A DNA stretch of 64,000 nucleotides, taken from positions 2,706,001 to 2,770,000 of the forward strand of contig NZ_CP033875.1 in the NCBI RefSeq assembly GCF_002742645.2, given 5' to 3'. Source of the stretch: Caulobacter sp. FWC26 (GTDB taxonomy: Bacteria > Pseudomonadota > Alphaproteobacteria > Caulobacterales > Caulobacteraceae). Position numbers and translations under genes: made by a program. The notes below the pieces were generated by a model. It was not told where the DNA came from and ran no database searches. It saw only the letters and a program-made list of their open reading frames with translations. Shown piece by piece: positions 8,812 through 16,332 of the stretch. How positions within the stretch are numbered: the stretch's first letter is position 1; every line of letters starts with the position of its first letter.

Positions 8812-10236
8812 GTGAGGCAACTCGAAATCGAAAACCAGCTTCGTGACGTGGTCAGTCGCATCATGCTCCAAGTGGAGCTGGCGACGGCCCAAGGGCGCAC
8901 AGACATCAATCTGGCTCTAGAAGACGCTTTCATTCCGATCCTGAAATCCGTCTACAACCTGCCGCACCTGGTCAACCTAAACCGCAAGCAGAAGAATTTC
9001 CCGGGGATCGACCTGGGTGACGACCATGATCGCGTCGCCTTCCAGCTAACCTCGACCACAACTCTCGAGAAGGTGAAGTTCACCGTCCGTCAGTTCATGG
9101 AGCGAGCCTACTACAACACCTTCGACGAATTGTACGTCCTGATGCTGGCCAGGAAGCAGTCCTCTTACAGCCAGGCCTCGGTTAACGAGCTGCTTGGCGA
9201 CAAGCTCGCGTTCAACTGCAAGAAGCACATTATCGATTTGACCGATCTGCTGGGCGAGGTCTCCGGCCTACGGCTGGCTGCCCAGGAGCGGGTCCTGGCC
9301 GAGTTCAAGCATATCCTCGGCGAGGTCGACGCATTCATCAGCTACAGCACCGAGACGGTCGCCGCCCCCATGGCGATCACCTCAAACCTGCAAGCGATCC
9401 GCCTGCCCGAAGCTGTCCACGTCGCGGAGCTGGAGATCGACGACAAGGATGTTTTATCGCGTGCCAGGACGGAGCTTAGCTACGGCGGCAAGGCACGTAG
9501 CCGCAGGTCGATCGTCAAGATGGCGCTGCTCCTGAACGGCGTGGAGACCGACGCCTGGATTTGCCATGAGAACAAACTGTTTTCCTTCCACGACCTTGAG
9601 GCGACTGGGCTGGCCAGCATAGTCCAGGTAGGTACGATCGAGCGGCTGGAGGCCTCAGACCTCGCCGACTCCCTGGAAATCGACAACATCAACATCCTCA
9701 AGCAGCTTCTAGCGGCCGAGACCCGCGAGCGGCTTAAGACGCGCCACGTCCGGATGCACCCGAAGGACGGTTTCTTCTTCTTCACGCCGACAGCCGAGGG
9801 TCAGCAGGAGCGCAAGGAGACCTGGATCGGCAAGAAGGCCGCCGCGCGTCGAGTTTATGAAATCAAGTACAATAAGAAGGACCCGTCGAAGGTAGCGCAC
9901 CATCAGCATTTGTCCTTCGAGCTGGCCTTCACCAAGCTTGCCGACCAGTGGTTCGTTCAGATCGTTCCCAGTTGGTACTACTCCTGGAACGGCCACAAAC
10001 AGTCCAACTGGCACGACCAGTTACTGTCCCAGCAGAAGCGCCTGGAGCACAACTCCACCGTCAAGAACATGGTCCGGTTCGTGGCCTTCTTCCTGTCCAA
10101 GCTGGAAGAGCGCGAGGACGTCGAGGGCCTGCGCTTTCTCTCGCTAGTCGAGTTCAACGTCCAAGAGACCGACGATGCCGACGAGGACGGGGACGACGTG
10201 ACGATTGATCCGTCGATGGAAGGAGCCGCCGCTTGA
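8812..10236 (+). CDS. SMEK-like nuclease domain fused to APAZ, partner of short Argonaute
   Basis: A 474-aa protein, first gene of a two-gene operon with a short Argonaute. The N-terminal ~155 residues resemble the domain listed in databases as SMEK: RTDINLALEDAFIPILKSVY, then PGIDLGD (64-70), VAFQLTS (75-81) and LEKVK (85-89). The spacing Asp-(Q)-Lys looks like a PD-(D/E)xK nuclease core in which the middle acidic residue is Gln. Residues ~190-474 resemble APAZ, the N-terminal-lobe substitute that binds short Argonautes. The visible features are the FFFFTP stretch, a basic region, LSFELAFTKLADQWFVQIVP, and KRLEHNSTVKNMVRFVAFFLS. The expected role is an abortive-infection effector released when Argonaute detects invader nucleic acid. 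The effector type is inferred; SIR2, TIR or DUF4365 signatures are not seen. Confidence 0.7.
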   Translation: MRQLEIENQLRDVVSRIMLQVELATAQGRTDINLALEDAFIPILKSVYNLPHLVNLNRKQKNFPGIDLGDDHDRVAFQLTSTTTLEKVKFTVRQFMERAYYNTFDELYVLMLARKQSSYSQASVNELLGDKLAFNCKKHIIDLTDLLGEVSGLRLAAQERVLAEFKHILGEVDAFISYSTETVAAPMAITSNLQAIRLPEAVHVAELEIDDKDVLSRARTELSYGGKARSRRSIVKMALLLNGVETDAWICHENKLFSFHDLEATGLASIVQVGTIERLEASDLADSLEIDNINILKQLLAAETRERLKTRHVRMHPKDGFFFFTPTAEGQQERKETWIGKKAAARRVYEIKYNKKDPSKVAHHQHLSFELAFTKLADQWFVQIVPSWYYSWNGHKQSNWHDQLLSQQKRLEHNSTVKNMVRFVAFFLSKLEEREDVEGLRFLSLVEFNVQETDDADEDGDDVTIDPSMEGAAA

Positions 10237-11642
10237 AGCTCTCAATGCTCCCCGAGCCCCTGCTGGAGTTCGGCACAGGCACGCACATTTGCCCTCGGAC
10301 CGGGATCGAGCACATGGGCGTCTACGACAAGCGCGACGAGCTGCGACGCACCGAACTTCGGATCGGCATCGTCGGCCGTGGGGAAGGCATCGACCTGCTC
10401 GACGAGTGGTTGGAAAAGTGCCGCGACGGGATCGAGCGCAAGACTGAGTCCAAGCTTCTCAACCTCTTCAGAGGCTTTGGCGGCATCAACCTCGACTACG
10501 GTTTCCTAACCCGGTTGATCAACTCGCCCCAGTACACACGCACGATCAAGAAGTCCGACATCACCGGTGTCGTGAAACTCTCCTCGCGGGCCGAGCGGGT
10601 GACCAGGGCTGTCGAGCTCTACTACGAGCAGATCCGCTTCCTGGCCGAAAACCGCTCGGTGGATGTCATCGTCTGCGTGGTCCCGAACGAGATGTTCGAC
10701 TCAGTGACAGCAGCGGCAAGTGGCGACACGCCAGAAGACAACGAGATCGAGCACAATTTCAGACGCATTCTGAAAGCCAAATGCATGCACTTGGGCACGC
10801 CGCTTCAGCTGGTGCGGGAGCGAACCATTACCACCAGCAAACAGGCCAGCGACCAGCAGGATCCGGCCACGCGCGCATGGAACTTCTGCACAGCGCTCTA
10901 CTACAAGGGTAACCGCACAATCCCTTGGCGTCTGGTCGAGGACAATGCCAAGCTCCGCTCCTGCTACATTGGCGTCGGCTTCTACAAGAGCCGGGACGGC
11001 GAGACTGTCTCCTCGAGCTTGGCCCAAGTCTTCGACGAGTTCGGGCACGGGATCATCCTGCGCGGTACGCCGGTGTCGATCGACAAGAAGAACCGCCACC
11101 CTTACCTCAGCGAAGATCAGGCCTACGAGTTGCTGCGCGATGCGCTCGACGAATACGACCGGGCCCTTGAGCACATGCCCGCCCGCATCGTGATTCACAA
11201 ATCGAGCCATTTCCGCGACAGCGAGCGGGCCGGCTTCCTGCGGGCGCTGGACGAGAAGGGCATCCGGTCCAAAGACTTCGTGTCCATTACCGACACCGAC
11301 ATCCGGTTGTTCGGCGACAAGGACTATCCGCCCAAGCGCGGGACGCTGCTTTCGGTCTCTGAGTCGGAGGGCGTGCTGTACACCCGCGGCATGGTCGATT
11401 TCTACAAGACCTATCCAGGAATGTACGTGCCAAACCCGCTGCGGATTACCGCATATGAGCAGGACTCCTCGCTCGAAGCGCTGTGCGAGGAGATCCTGGG
11501 CCTCACCAAGATGAACTGGAACAACACCCAACTCGATGGCCGCCTCCCTATCACCCTGGAGTGCGCCCGAAAGATCGGGGACATCATGAAGTACGTCAGC
11601 GCGACGGAGAAGCCGCAGGTCAGCTACAGCTACTACATGTAG
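10233..11642 (+). CDS. short prokaryotic Argonaute (MID-PIWI), predicted catalytically inactive
   Basis: A 469-aa protein made only of MID and PIWI domains. MID region: LLEFGTGTHICPRTGIEHMG, RIGIVGRGEGID; the 5'-phosphate pocket is suggested by H174, K181 and Q192 (HNFRRILKAK.. PLQLV). PIWI region: CYIGVGFYK (residues 244-252), where slicing Argonautes have a catalytic Asp, so the first tetrad position is lost; IVIHKSSHF near 319-327; and the very conserved LTKMNWNNTQLDGRLPITL near 424-442. Loss of the catalytic Asp is the norm for short Argonautes, which bind guide and target and pass the signal to a partner. The TTG start at 10233 overlaps the upstream stop (TTGA) and has an AAGGAG site 8 nt upstream, so translation is coupled; an ATG at 10245 is the alternative. 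Confidence 0.9.
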   Translation: MKLSMLPEPLLEFGTGTHICPRTGIEHMGVYDKRDELRRTELRIGIVGRGEGIDLLDEWLEKCRDGIERKTESKLLNLFRGFGGINLDYGFLTRLINSPQYTRTIKKSDITGVVKLSSRAERVTRAVELYYEQIRFLAENRSVDVIVCVVPNEMFDSVTAAASGDTPEDNEIEHNFRRILKAKCMHLGTPLQLVRERTITTSKQASDQQDPATRAWNFCTALYYKGNRTIPWRLVEDNAKLRSCYIGVGFYKSRDGETVSSSLAQVFDEFGHGIILRGTPVSIDKKNRHPYLSEDQAYELLRDALDEYDRALEHMPARIVIHKSSHFRDSERAGFLRALDEKGIRSKDFVSITDTDIRLFGDKDYPPKRGTLLSVSESEGVLYTRGMVDFYKTYPGMYVPNPLRITAYEQDSSLEALCEEILGLTKMNWNNTQLDGRLPITLECARKIGDIMKYVSATEKPQVSYSYYM

Positions 11643-11836
11643 CTGGGTGAGGCAGCGATTGTCGGCCGATTTTCAGAGCTAACTATGCGCTTTAGCGGCG
11701 ACCACGGTTGACGCAAAATCAACAAGCCCAAACTCTACCCTGCATGCTGTTGGCCAGTCGGCTCCCGGAAATGTTGCGCGCCATCCGATTAAGCTTAAGC
11801 TGAATCAGAATGGTAGTAGCTGGGACTCGGCGAGGG

Positions 11837-12229
11837 ATGAAAAACGAGGAGCAAGCGCCCGACCGCGTCGTGACAAGCTTCCAGGAGCGCGTCGAGAAAT
11901 GGCTTGAGGCATGCTTCCCTCCATCGGTCCGGTCTGACAGCAGCGAGAGAACACATCGCTTCCTCGAGGAGGCGTTGGAGTTAGCTCAGGCAAATGGGTG
12001 TACGCGGGGCGATGCCATCGCTCTGGTCGAGTACGTTTTTGGCCGCCCTCAAGGACAACCGGACCAAGAGGTCGGTGGCGTGTTGGTCACGCTAGCCAGC
12101 CTATGTAGCGCGACCGGGTTGAATATGGACGAAGCTGGCGACCGCGAGTTGGATCGAAACTGGAAGCGGATCGACGCAATTAGAGCCAAGCAACAGTCCA
12201 AGCCCCATGGATCGCCGCTGCCGCAATGA
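11837..12229 (+). CDS. MazG-like nucleotide pyrophosphohydrolase
   Basis: About 130 aa. The helical core reads ERTHRFLEEALELAQANGCT, then DAIALVEYVFGRPQG, then EVGGVLVTLASLCSATGLNM and ELDRNWKRIDAIRAKQ. This is the all-alpha NTP-pyrophosphatase (MazG-like) pattern with the metal-binding EExxE-type helix and a later E..D-type helix. Members hydrolyse (d)NTPs to monophosphates and are common in phages and defence islands. The ATG at 11837 has a GAGG motif just upstream; the frame stays open a further 9 codons. It lies 195 bp after the Argonaute gene on the same strand and could be a separate unit. Confidence 0.75.
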   Translation: MKNEEQAPDRVVTSFQERVEKWLEACFPPSVRSDSSERTHRFLEEALELAQANGCTRGDAIALVEYVFGRPQGQPDQEVGGVLVTLASLCSATGLNMDEAGDRELDRNWKRIDAIRAKQQSKPHGSPLPQ

Positions 12230-12305
12230 TTGCCTTGATGCACGGTCGGACTGCCCTCGAAGCCGAGCGTCGCGCCCTTGCTAGGCGCTTAGAGGGCGCT
12301 CGCCG

Positions 12306-12635
12306 TTGATCACGATCTCGTTCGATAGTCAGCAGCTTCACGACGATTGCGTGAATCTCCAGCGTGCGGAGCAGCTCTTTGGCAGCATCAGCGCCGAAGC
12401 GCTTGTCACCTTCCTATCGGACGCCGCTGCGTTCGAGAACGCAGGCGAGCTGATCGAATTTCTAGACGGGCAGGTCGGAATTAATTTTGACGACTCACTT
12501 TTCGTCGCGATTGGTTCGGAGTATCGCGCGGCCCTCGTCGTCGTCGGTAGGCGTTTTCTGCGAGACGCGAACGATCGAATTGTCTGGGATAGCGTGACTA
12601 GGTTGAAGTTGGTCGAAATTTCGAGGCTGCCGTGA
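12306..12635 (+). CDS. RelE/HigB-like putative toxin
   Basis: A 109-aa protein starting with TTG. The pattern ISFDSQQLHDDC, a helical FGSISAEALVTFLSDAAA segment, and a C-terminal VGRRFLRDANDRIVWDSVTRLKLVEISRL strand pair fits the RelE/ParE/HigB ribonuclease fold seen immediately upstream of HigA-ImmA/IrrE genes. Catalytic basic residues are few (R81, R82), so activity is uncertain and it could be a diverged, non-toxic relative. The stop overlaps the next gene's GTG (GTGA), so the two are translated as a pair. Confidence 0.5.
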   Translation: MITISFDSQQLHDDCVNLQRAEQLFGSISAEALVTFLSDAAAFENAGELIEFLDGQVGINFDDSLFVAIGSEYRAALVVVGRRFLRDANDRIVWDSVTRLKLVEISRLP

Positions 12636-13729
12636 CGGACGTACAGGAGTTCACGCCCGACTGGTTCTCGAAGCCCGGCGACGCGCTGCGTTCGCTCATG
12701 ATCCGTCGCGGCCGTACAGCCCAAGAAGTCGCCGGCGTCCTAGATGGCGGATTGGCGACGCTGCGCGGCTTGCTCGACGGGACCAACGCCATCACCGAAC
12801 ACCATGCAGCCGCCCTCGCCGATAATTTGGGTGGAACGAGTTCATTTTGGATCAAGCGCCAGACTAACTACGAAGCCGCGCTTGAGCGCGCAGTTGATCG
12901 CGCTGTCGCTACCGAAAGCGAGGACTGGCTGCTGATTCCGGTTCCTGGGGAAAAGCCACGTGGCCGCCTCAGCACCGAGAAGCGGCGAGCAGAAGTTCGT
13001 CGTCGCCTCGCCTTCTTCAACGTGGGCACGCTAGACGCGTGGGACGCGCGCTATGGGCGGATTTGCTCCAACACCCTCTTCCGCAAGTCTCAAGCCTTCA
13101 CCGCAAACAATCGCGCAGTGCTGATGTGGCTCCGCTCGGGCGAGTTAGGCGCGGACCTCATCTCAACGCGATCCTGGAACCTGGGAAATCTCCTAGATCG
13201 CCTGGAGACGATTAGAAAACTCTCGAATATCAGGCAGCCAGAACGGTTTCTCCCCAAGCTCAAGCAGCTTTGCGCTGAAGCAGGCGTCGCCGTTGTAGCG
13301 CAGAAGGCTCCTGCGGGCTGCCCAGCGTCGGGTGCTAGCCGTATGGTGGCGCCCGACAAGGCCATGATCCTCTTGAGTTTTAGAGGACTGTCTGACGACA
13401 AATTCTGGTTCACAGTGTTTCATGAGCTGGGTCACCTCATCCTCCACAATGCCAAGACGTTCGTCGACGCCGATATGGAAGAAGTCGATGAGAGCGAGCG
13501 CGAGGCCAACGAATTCGCCTCACGCCTTATTGTGCCGGAGGGCCGGGCAGAGGAGTTTGACCAGTTGGATGCCTCGCGAGACGCCGTACTACGCTTCAGC
13601 GTCTCGGTCGGCGTTGCTCCTGGACTAACCGTTGGTCAAATGCAGCACCGTCAGATGATCAGGCGCGATCAGATGAATTTCCTCAAGCGTCATTGGAAGT
13701 GGGAAGATCTCGACCCGATCCTCGACTAA
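12632..13729 (+). CDS. HigA-like HTH plus ImmA/IrrE metallopeptidase
   Basis: A 365-aa two-domain protein. Residues ~10-75 form an XRE/HigA helix-turn-helix (LRSLMIRRGRTAQEVAGVLD .. LRGLLDGTNAI). Residues ~190-330 form an ImmA/IrrE zinc protease with VFHELGHLILH near 261-271 (HExxH) and the downstream EREANEFASRLIVP acidic helix. Such proteins act as antitoxin or repressor and may cleave a repressor on stress. GTG start overlapping the upstream small toxin-like gene by 4 bp. The 3' end overlaps the convergent minus-strand gene by 4 bp. Confidence 0.85.
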   Translation: MTDVQEFTPDWFSKPGDALRSLMIRRGRTAQEVAGVLDGGLATLRGLLDGTNAITEHHAAALADNLGGTSSFWIKRQTNYEAALERAVDRAVATESEDWLLIPVPGEKPRGRLSTEKRRAEVRRRLAFFNVGTLDAWDARYGRICSNTLFRKSQAFTANNRAVLMWLRSGELGADLISTRSWNLGNLLDRLETIRKLSNIRQPERFLPKLKQLCAEAGVAVVAQKAPAGCPASGASRMVAPDKAMILLSFRGLSDDKFWFTVFHELGHLILHNAKTFVDADMEEVDESEREANEFASRLIVPEGRAEEFDQLDASRDAVLRFSVSVGVAPGLTVGQMQHRQMIRRDQMNFLKRHWKWEDLDPILD

Positions 13730-14643
13730 CCCTTATAGTGGACGAAGCGACGTGGGCTTTTCTGCCAGTTGCAGAGCGCGTCTTCCATAACTTCCATTCC
13801 AACGTTCAACCGCTTGTCGAGCTCGTCGAGTACGCCTTGGAGCCTATGATTGTCCGTGTGGCTGGTCGCATCGCCGTCGACAAGAAGCCTCACACCCCGA
13901 CCGGGGCCCGTCGCACCATCTAGGTAGGCCGTCCCTGCGGAAATCGGGGCGAGGCCGTAGCGGCCGATCAGCGACAAGTAGTCAAACTTAGCCAGGCGCC
14001 CAAACGAGTTCACCTTCAGTGATTGATACAGGTTGTCGAAGATGACGTGCGGATCGTTGCCCGCGATCCGGACAGCATTTGCGAAGAAGGCCTGATGACC
14101 GGCCGGGCCTATCCACGCCAGGTAATCTTCCACCGCCCGAGACATTGGGCGCTTGGCATTCGGGTTGAGGCTTTCGTACTTGCGATGGTTTCCGAACGCC
14201 CCGCCGACACGTTGCCAGTTGGCGACTAGCCACCCGAAGAAAGGCTGAGGATTGCCATGAACGCTCGCCCAGTCCCAAACGCCCGCGCCTAGCTTGCCGT
14301 AAACGTCCTGAAGCCGTCGCCATCCAGTGTCTGGACGCCTCGCGAAATGCGTCATCAGGAACAAAAGCCATCCGGCCTCGTCAATATCACCTCGCTGAAG
14401 ATGGAACGCCACCGCGCGCTCGGCATCGAATGCCACAGAATTGGGATCGGCACGATTGGCCTGGATCTGCTTAACTTGGACCAATCGGTAGTAGTCCTCG
14501 CGACGCAAGCTAGCGATGAATTGCCAAGCCAGAGTTTCAACGGTCGCGGCGTCAGGAATTCCTCTTAGACCCAGAGCGGTCCGAGAAGCAGTCAACTCGC
14601 CGATGATGCGTTTCCGCTCAGCGTCGCGCAAAGGCCATTTCAC
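13726..14643 (-). CDS. putative alpha-glutamyl/putrescinyl-thymine pyrophosphorylase (clade 3-like)
   Basis: About 305 aa, all-helical by inspection. The pattern FDAERAVAFHLQRGDIDEAG followed by LLFLMTHFARRPDTGWRRLQ, and later FGRLAKFDYLSLIGRYGL, AGTAYLDGATGPGRGVRLL, recalls the DNA-glycosylase-related aGPT-PPlase family. That family was predicted to attach polyamines or amino acids to hydroxymethyl-pyrimidine in phage DNA. It is the second gene of a two-gene unit, 24 bp after a TS-like enzyme with a dCMP-type active-site change. The GTG at 14643 is preferred because a G-rich stretch sits 6 nt upstream; a TTG at 14658 is also open. The family call is from memory of motifs and is the weakest part. 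Confidence 0.42.
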   Translation of the reverse strand: MKWPLRDAERKRIIGELTASRTALGLRGIPDAATVETLAWQFIASLRREDYYRLVQVKQIQANRADPNSVAFDAERAVAFHLQRGDIDEAGWLLFLMTHFARRPDTGWRRLQDVYGKLGAGVWDWASVHGNPQPFFGWLVANWQRVGGAFGNHRKYESLNPNAKRPMSRAVEDYLAWIGPAGHQAFFANAVRIAGNDPHVIFDNLYQSLKVNSFGRLAKFDYLSLIGRYGLAPISAGTAYLDGATGPGRGVRLLVDGDATSHTDNHRLQGVLDELDKRLNVGMEVMEDALCNWQKSPRRFVHYKG

Positions 14644-14667
14644 TTGAAGCCCCCCCAATGTATCTCT

Positions 14668-15651
14668 CTAATTGGCGACCTTAGCTGGGTCGCGTGGCTT
14701 CATGAACATCCGCCCGTCAATGTAGGAGCGGTAAGCGGGAGAAGAAAGCGCTTCGCGCAGCCCCTTCAGTTGCCCACCGTAATCTTCACCAGCCCACTCA
14801 CGTGCCCAGAACACCTGGAGAAGGCGGATGATATCGGCCCAATACGGCTGATCGAACGCCTCAGCAGCATCGACATCTTCACCGCCCCGAAGCTTCCCTT
14901 CCACCTCTAAGAGCTTTTCGACGATAGAGAACGGATCTCCTTCAGGCATCGGCGGCATCTCGAATGTCTGCTGCACACCCTCTCTAATGTATTCCCTCAT
15001 ATCATCGTAGTAATCTTTGTATACATGCATGCTTCCTACATATTGATAATATTCCCCGATCTCGACGCCGAGCCGCCTGGCCATCATTTCCTGGATCATC
15101 GTGAAGCAGAAAACGTCGTGGGGAAGTCCCCAATAGGCATCGTTTGAGCGCAAGGTCACCGACATATGCAGTAGCTCCCCGCGGAGATGAAACTGCAGCG
15201 TAGTGGTGCAAGGAATTTCCTTGTGATCGGTCGCAATGTCCTCAGCATTGAAGAGCTGGATCACCGCACGGCGAGAACCGGGCTTTTTACTCAGAAGGCG
15301 CTCAATACTCGCGAACTGGTCGATCTTTCCGCGCATTGCCAAGAGGCGCGGCCCATAAGCCCCCTCCAAAACGCCGTCGACAGCATCTTTTTTGTACTGG
15401 ACCACGTACCGATCAATAAACTCTAACTTGTCGGACCCGGAGAGATACCAAAGCAACTCTCCTAGAGCGCTAAACGGCTTTCCGCGATTTTCAGAACGAC
15501 TGATGCGAGCTCGCGGCTTCATAATCCGGAGCGAGACACCCAATAGCTCCTTGGTCTCACCACGGGAGCCTTCGTTGATTTCGCCGTACTCATCCAGCGC
15601 TCGATACAGCTCGTGGAGAACGGCATCGAGACTATCGTTAGTAATCTCCAT
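14668..15651 (-). CDS. thymidylate synthase-like enzyme, possible dCMP (hydroxy)methylase
   Basis: A 327-aa protein of the thymidylate synthase superfamily. Visible active-site elements: GELLWYLSG (64-72, folate and wall residues), RR at 127-128, nucleophile Cys148 in EIPCTTTLQF, RSND (168-171, phosphate Arg and Asp), GLPHD (175-179) and GSMHVY (206-211, His and Tyr contacting the nucleotide sugar). In true TS the GLPFN Asn reads dUMP. Here the position is Asp179, the change found in phage dCMP hydroxymethylase. The usual PCH is also PCT. The enzyme therefore probably acts on dCMP or CMP. Base composition is AT-richer than the flanking conjugation genes, indicating separate acquisition. Confidence 0.8.
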   Translation of the reverse strand: MEITNDSLDAVLHELYRALDEYGEINEGSRGETKELLGVSLRIMKPRARISRSENRGKPFSALGELLWYLSGSDKLEFIDRYVVQYKKDAVDGVLEGAYGPRLLAMRGKIDQFASIERLLSKKPGSRRAVIQLFNAEDIATDHKEIPCTTTLQFHLRGELLHMSVTLRSNDAYWGLPHDVFCFTMIQEMMARRLGVEIGEYYQYVGSMHVYKDYYDDMREYIREGVQQTFEMPPMPEGDPFSIVEKLLEVEGKLRGGEDVDAAEAFDQPYWADIIRLLQVFWAREWAGEDYGGQLKGLREALSSPAYRSYIDGRMFMKPRDPAKVAN

Positions 15652-15915
15652 ACTTCATCGCCGCACGAGGCAGCGCCTCCCCCGAGACATGAAGCGATTG
15701 CTCAACGCAACTCTCACTTGAGTCGCGATGCCGAGCAAAGCCACGGGTGAAGCGAAGGAATACGAACAAGCCCACCGTCAGTCTGCGGCCGCTGCGACTC
15801 CGGGCACCGCAACTTCGCAAGGTCAGCGATGAGTCAGCTTCCCCGCTGTCGCTGACTGTCGCGCAGTCCACCTCGCTGCGGCCGGAAAGCAGACCTTCCG
15901 AGCGGAAGCGATGAG

Positions 15916-16332
15916 TCACGCACTACCGCTCCCTGGTTGCTCATCATGAATTTCACCGCGCAATAGACGACCTGACGACAGCCGCCGAGACAAGGCGTCG
16001 AGGAAGCCGACATAGCGTTCCTGTCCCTTGGCGTTCTGAGCTTTCTGGTCTCCGGCTGTAAGGCTAGGTGTCGCGGTCAGCCAAGCCTTCACGAAAAGCG
16101 CGATCGCCTCGTTTGAGATCGTCACGTCTCGCTCCAGCCGCTCGACCGAACGGCTAATCCGATCGAGCCGACGCGTGACCGCCGCCTCCGACGCCTCGTC
16201 CCCATCAGGCGATAAGTAGGCGGCGACAGCGGCCTGAACGATCTCGGACTTCGACCGCCGCATACGGCGCGACGCCGCGTCCAAAGCCAGGGACAGATCC
16301 CTGGCCAAGAACACCTTCGTCTGGACCTTCAC
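15916..16332 (-). CDS. CopG-like ribbon-helix-helix protein
   Basis: A 138-aa protein with an N-terminal ribbon-helix-helix (MKVQTKVFLARDLSLALDAA .. RRSKSEIVQAAVAAYL). A coiled-coil-like middle follows (RLDRISRSVERLERDVTISN) and then a tail ending RYVGFLDALSRRL. This small regulator is typically found immediately downstream of traG in this ICE family. The ATG overlaps the traG stop by 4 bp. It probably modulates transfer gene expression or relaxosome assembly. Confidence 0.82.
   Translation of the reverse strand: MKVQTKVFLARDLSLALDAASRRMRRSKSEIVQAAVAAYLSPDGDEASEAAVTRRLDRISRSVERLERDVTISNEAIALFVKAWLTATPSLTAGDQKAQNAKGQERYVGFLDALSRRLSSGRLLRGEIHDEQPGSGSA

Noticed and set aside
10233..11642. catalytically active (slicing) Argonaute
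   Set aside because: The first catalytic Asp position reads Phe (GVGFYK) and the later IHKSSHF replaces the Asp-containing motif, so target cleavage is not expected.
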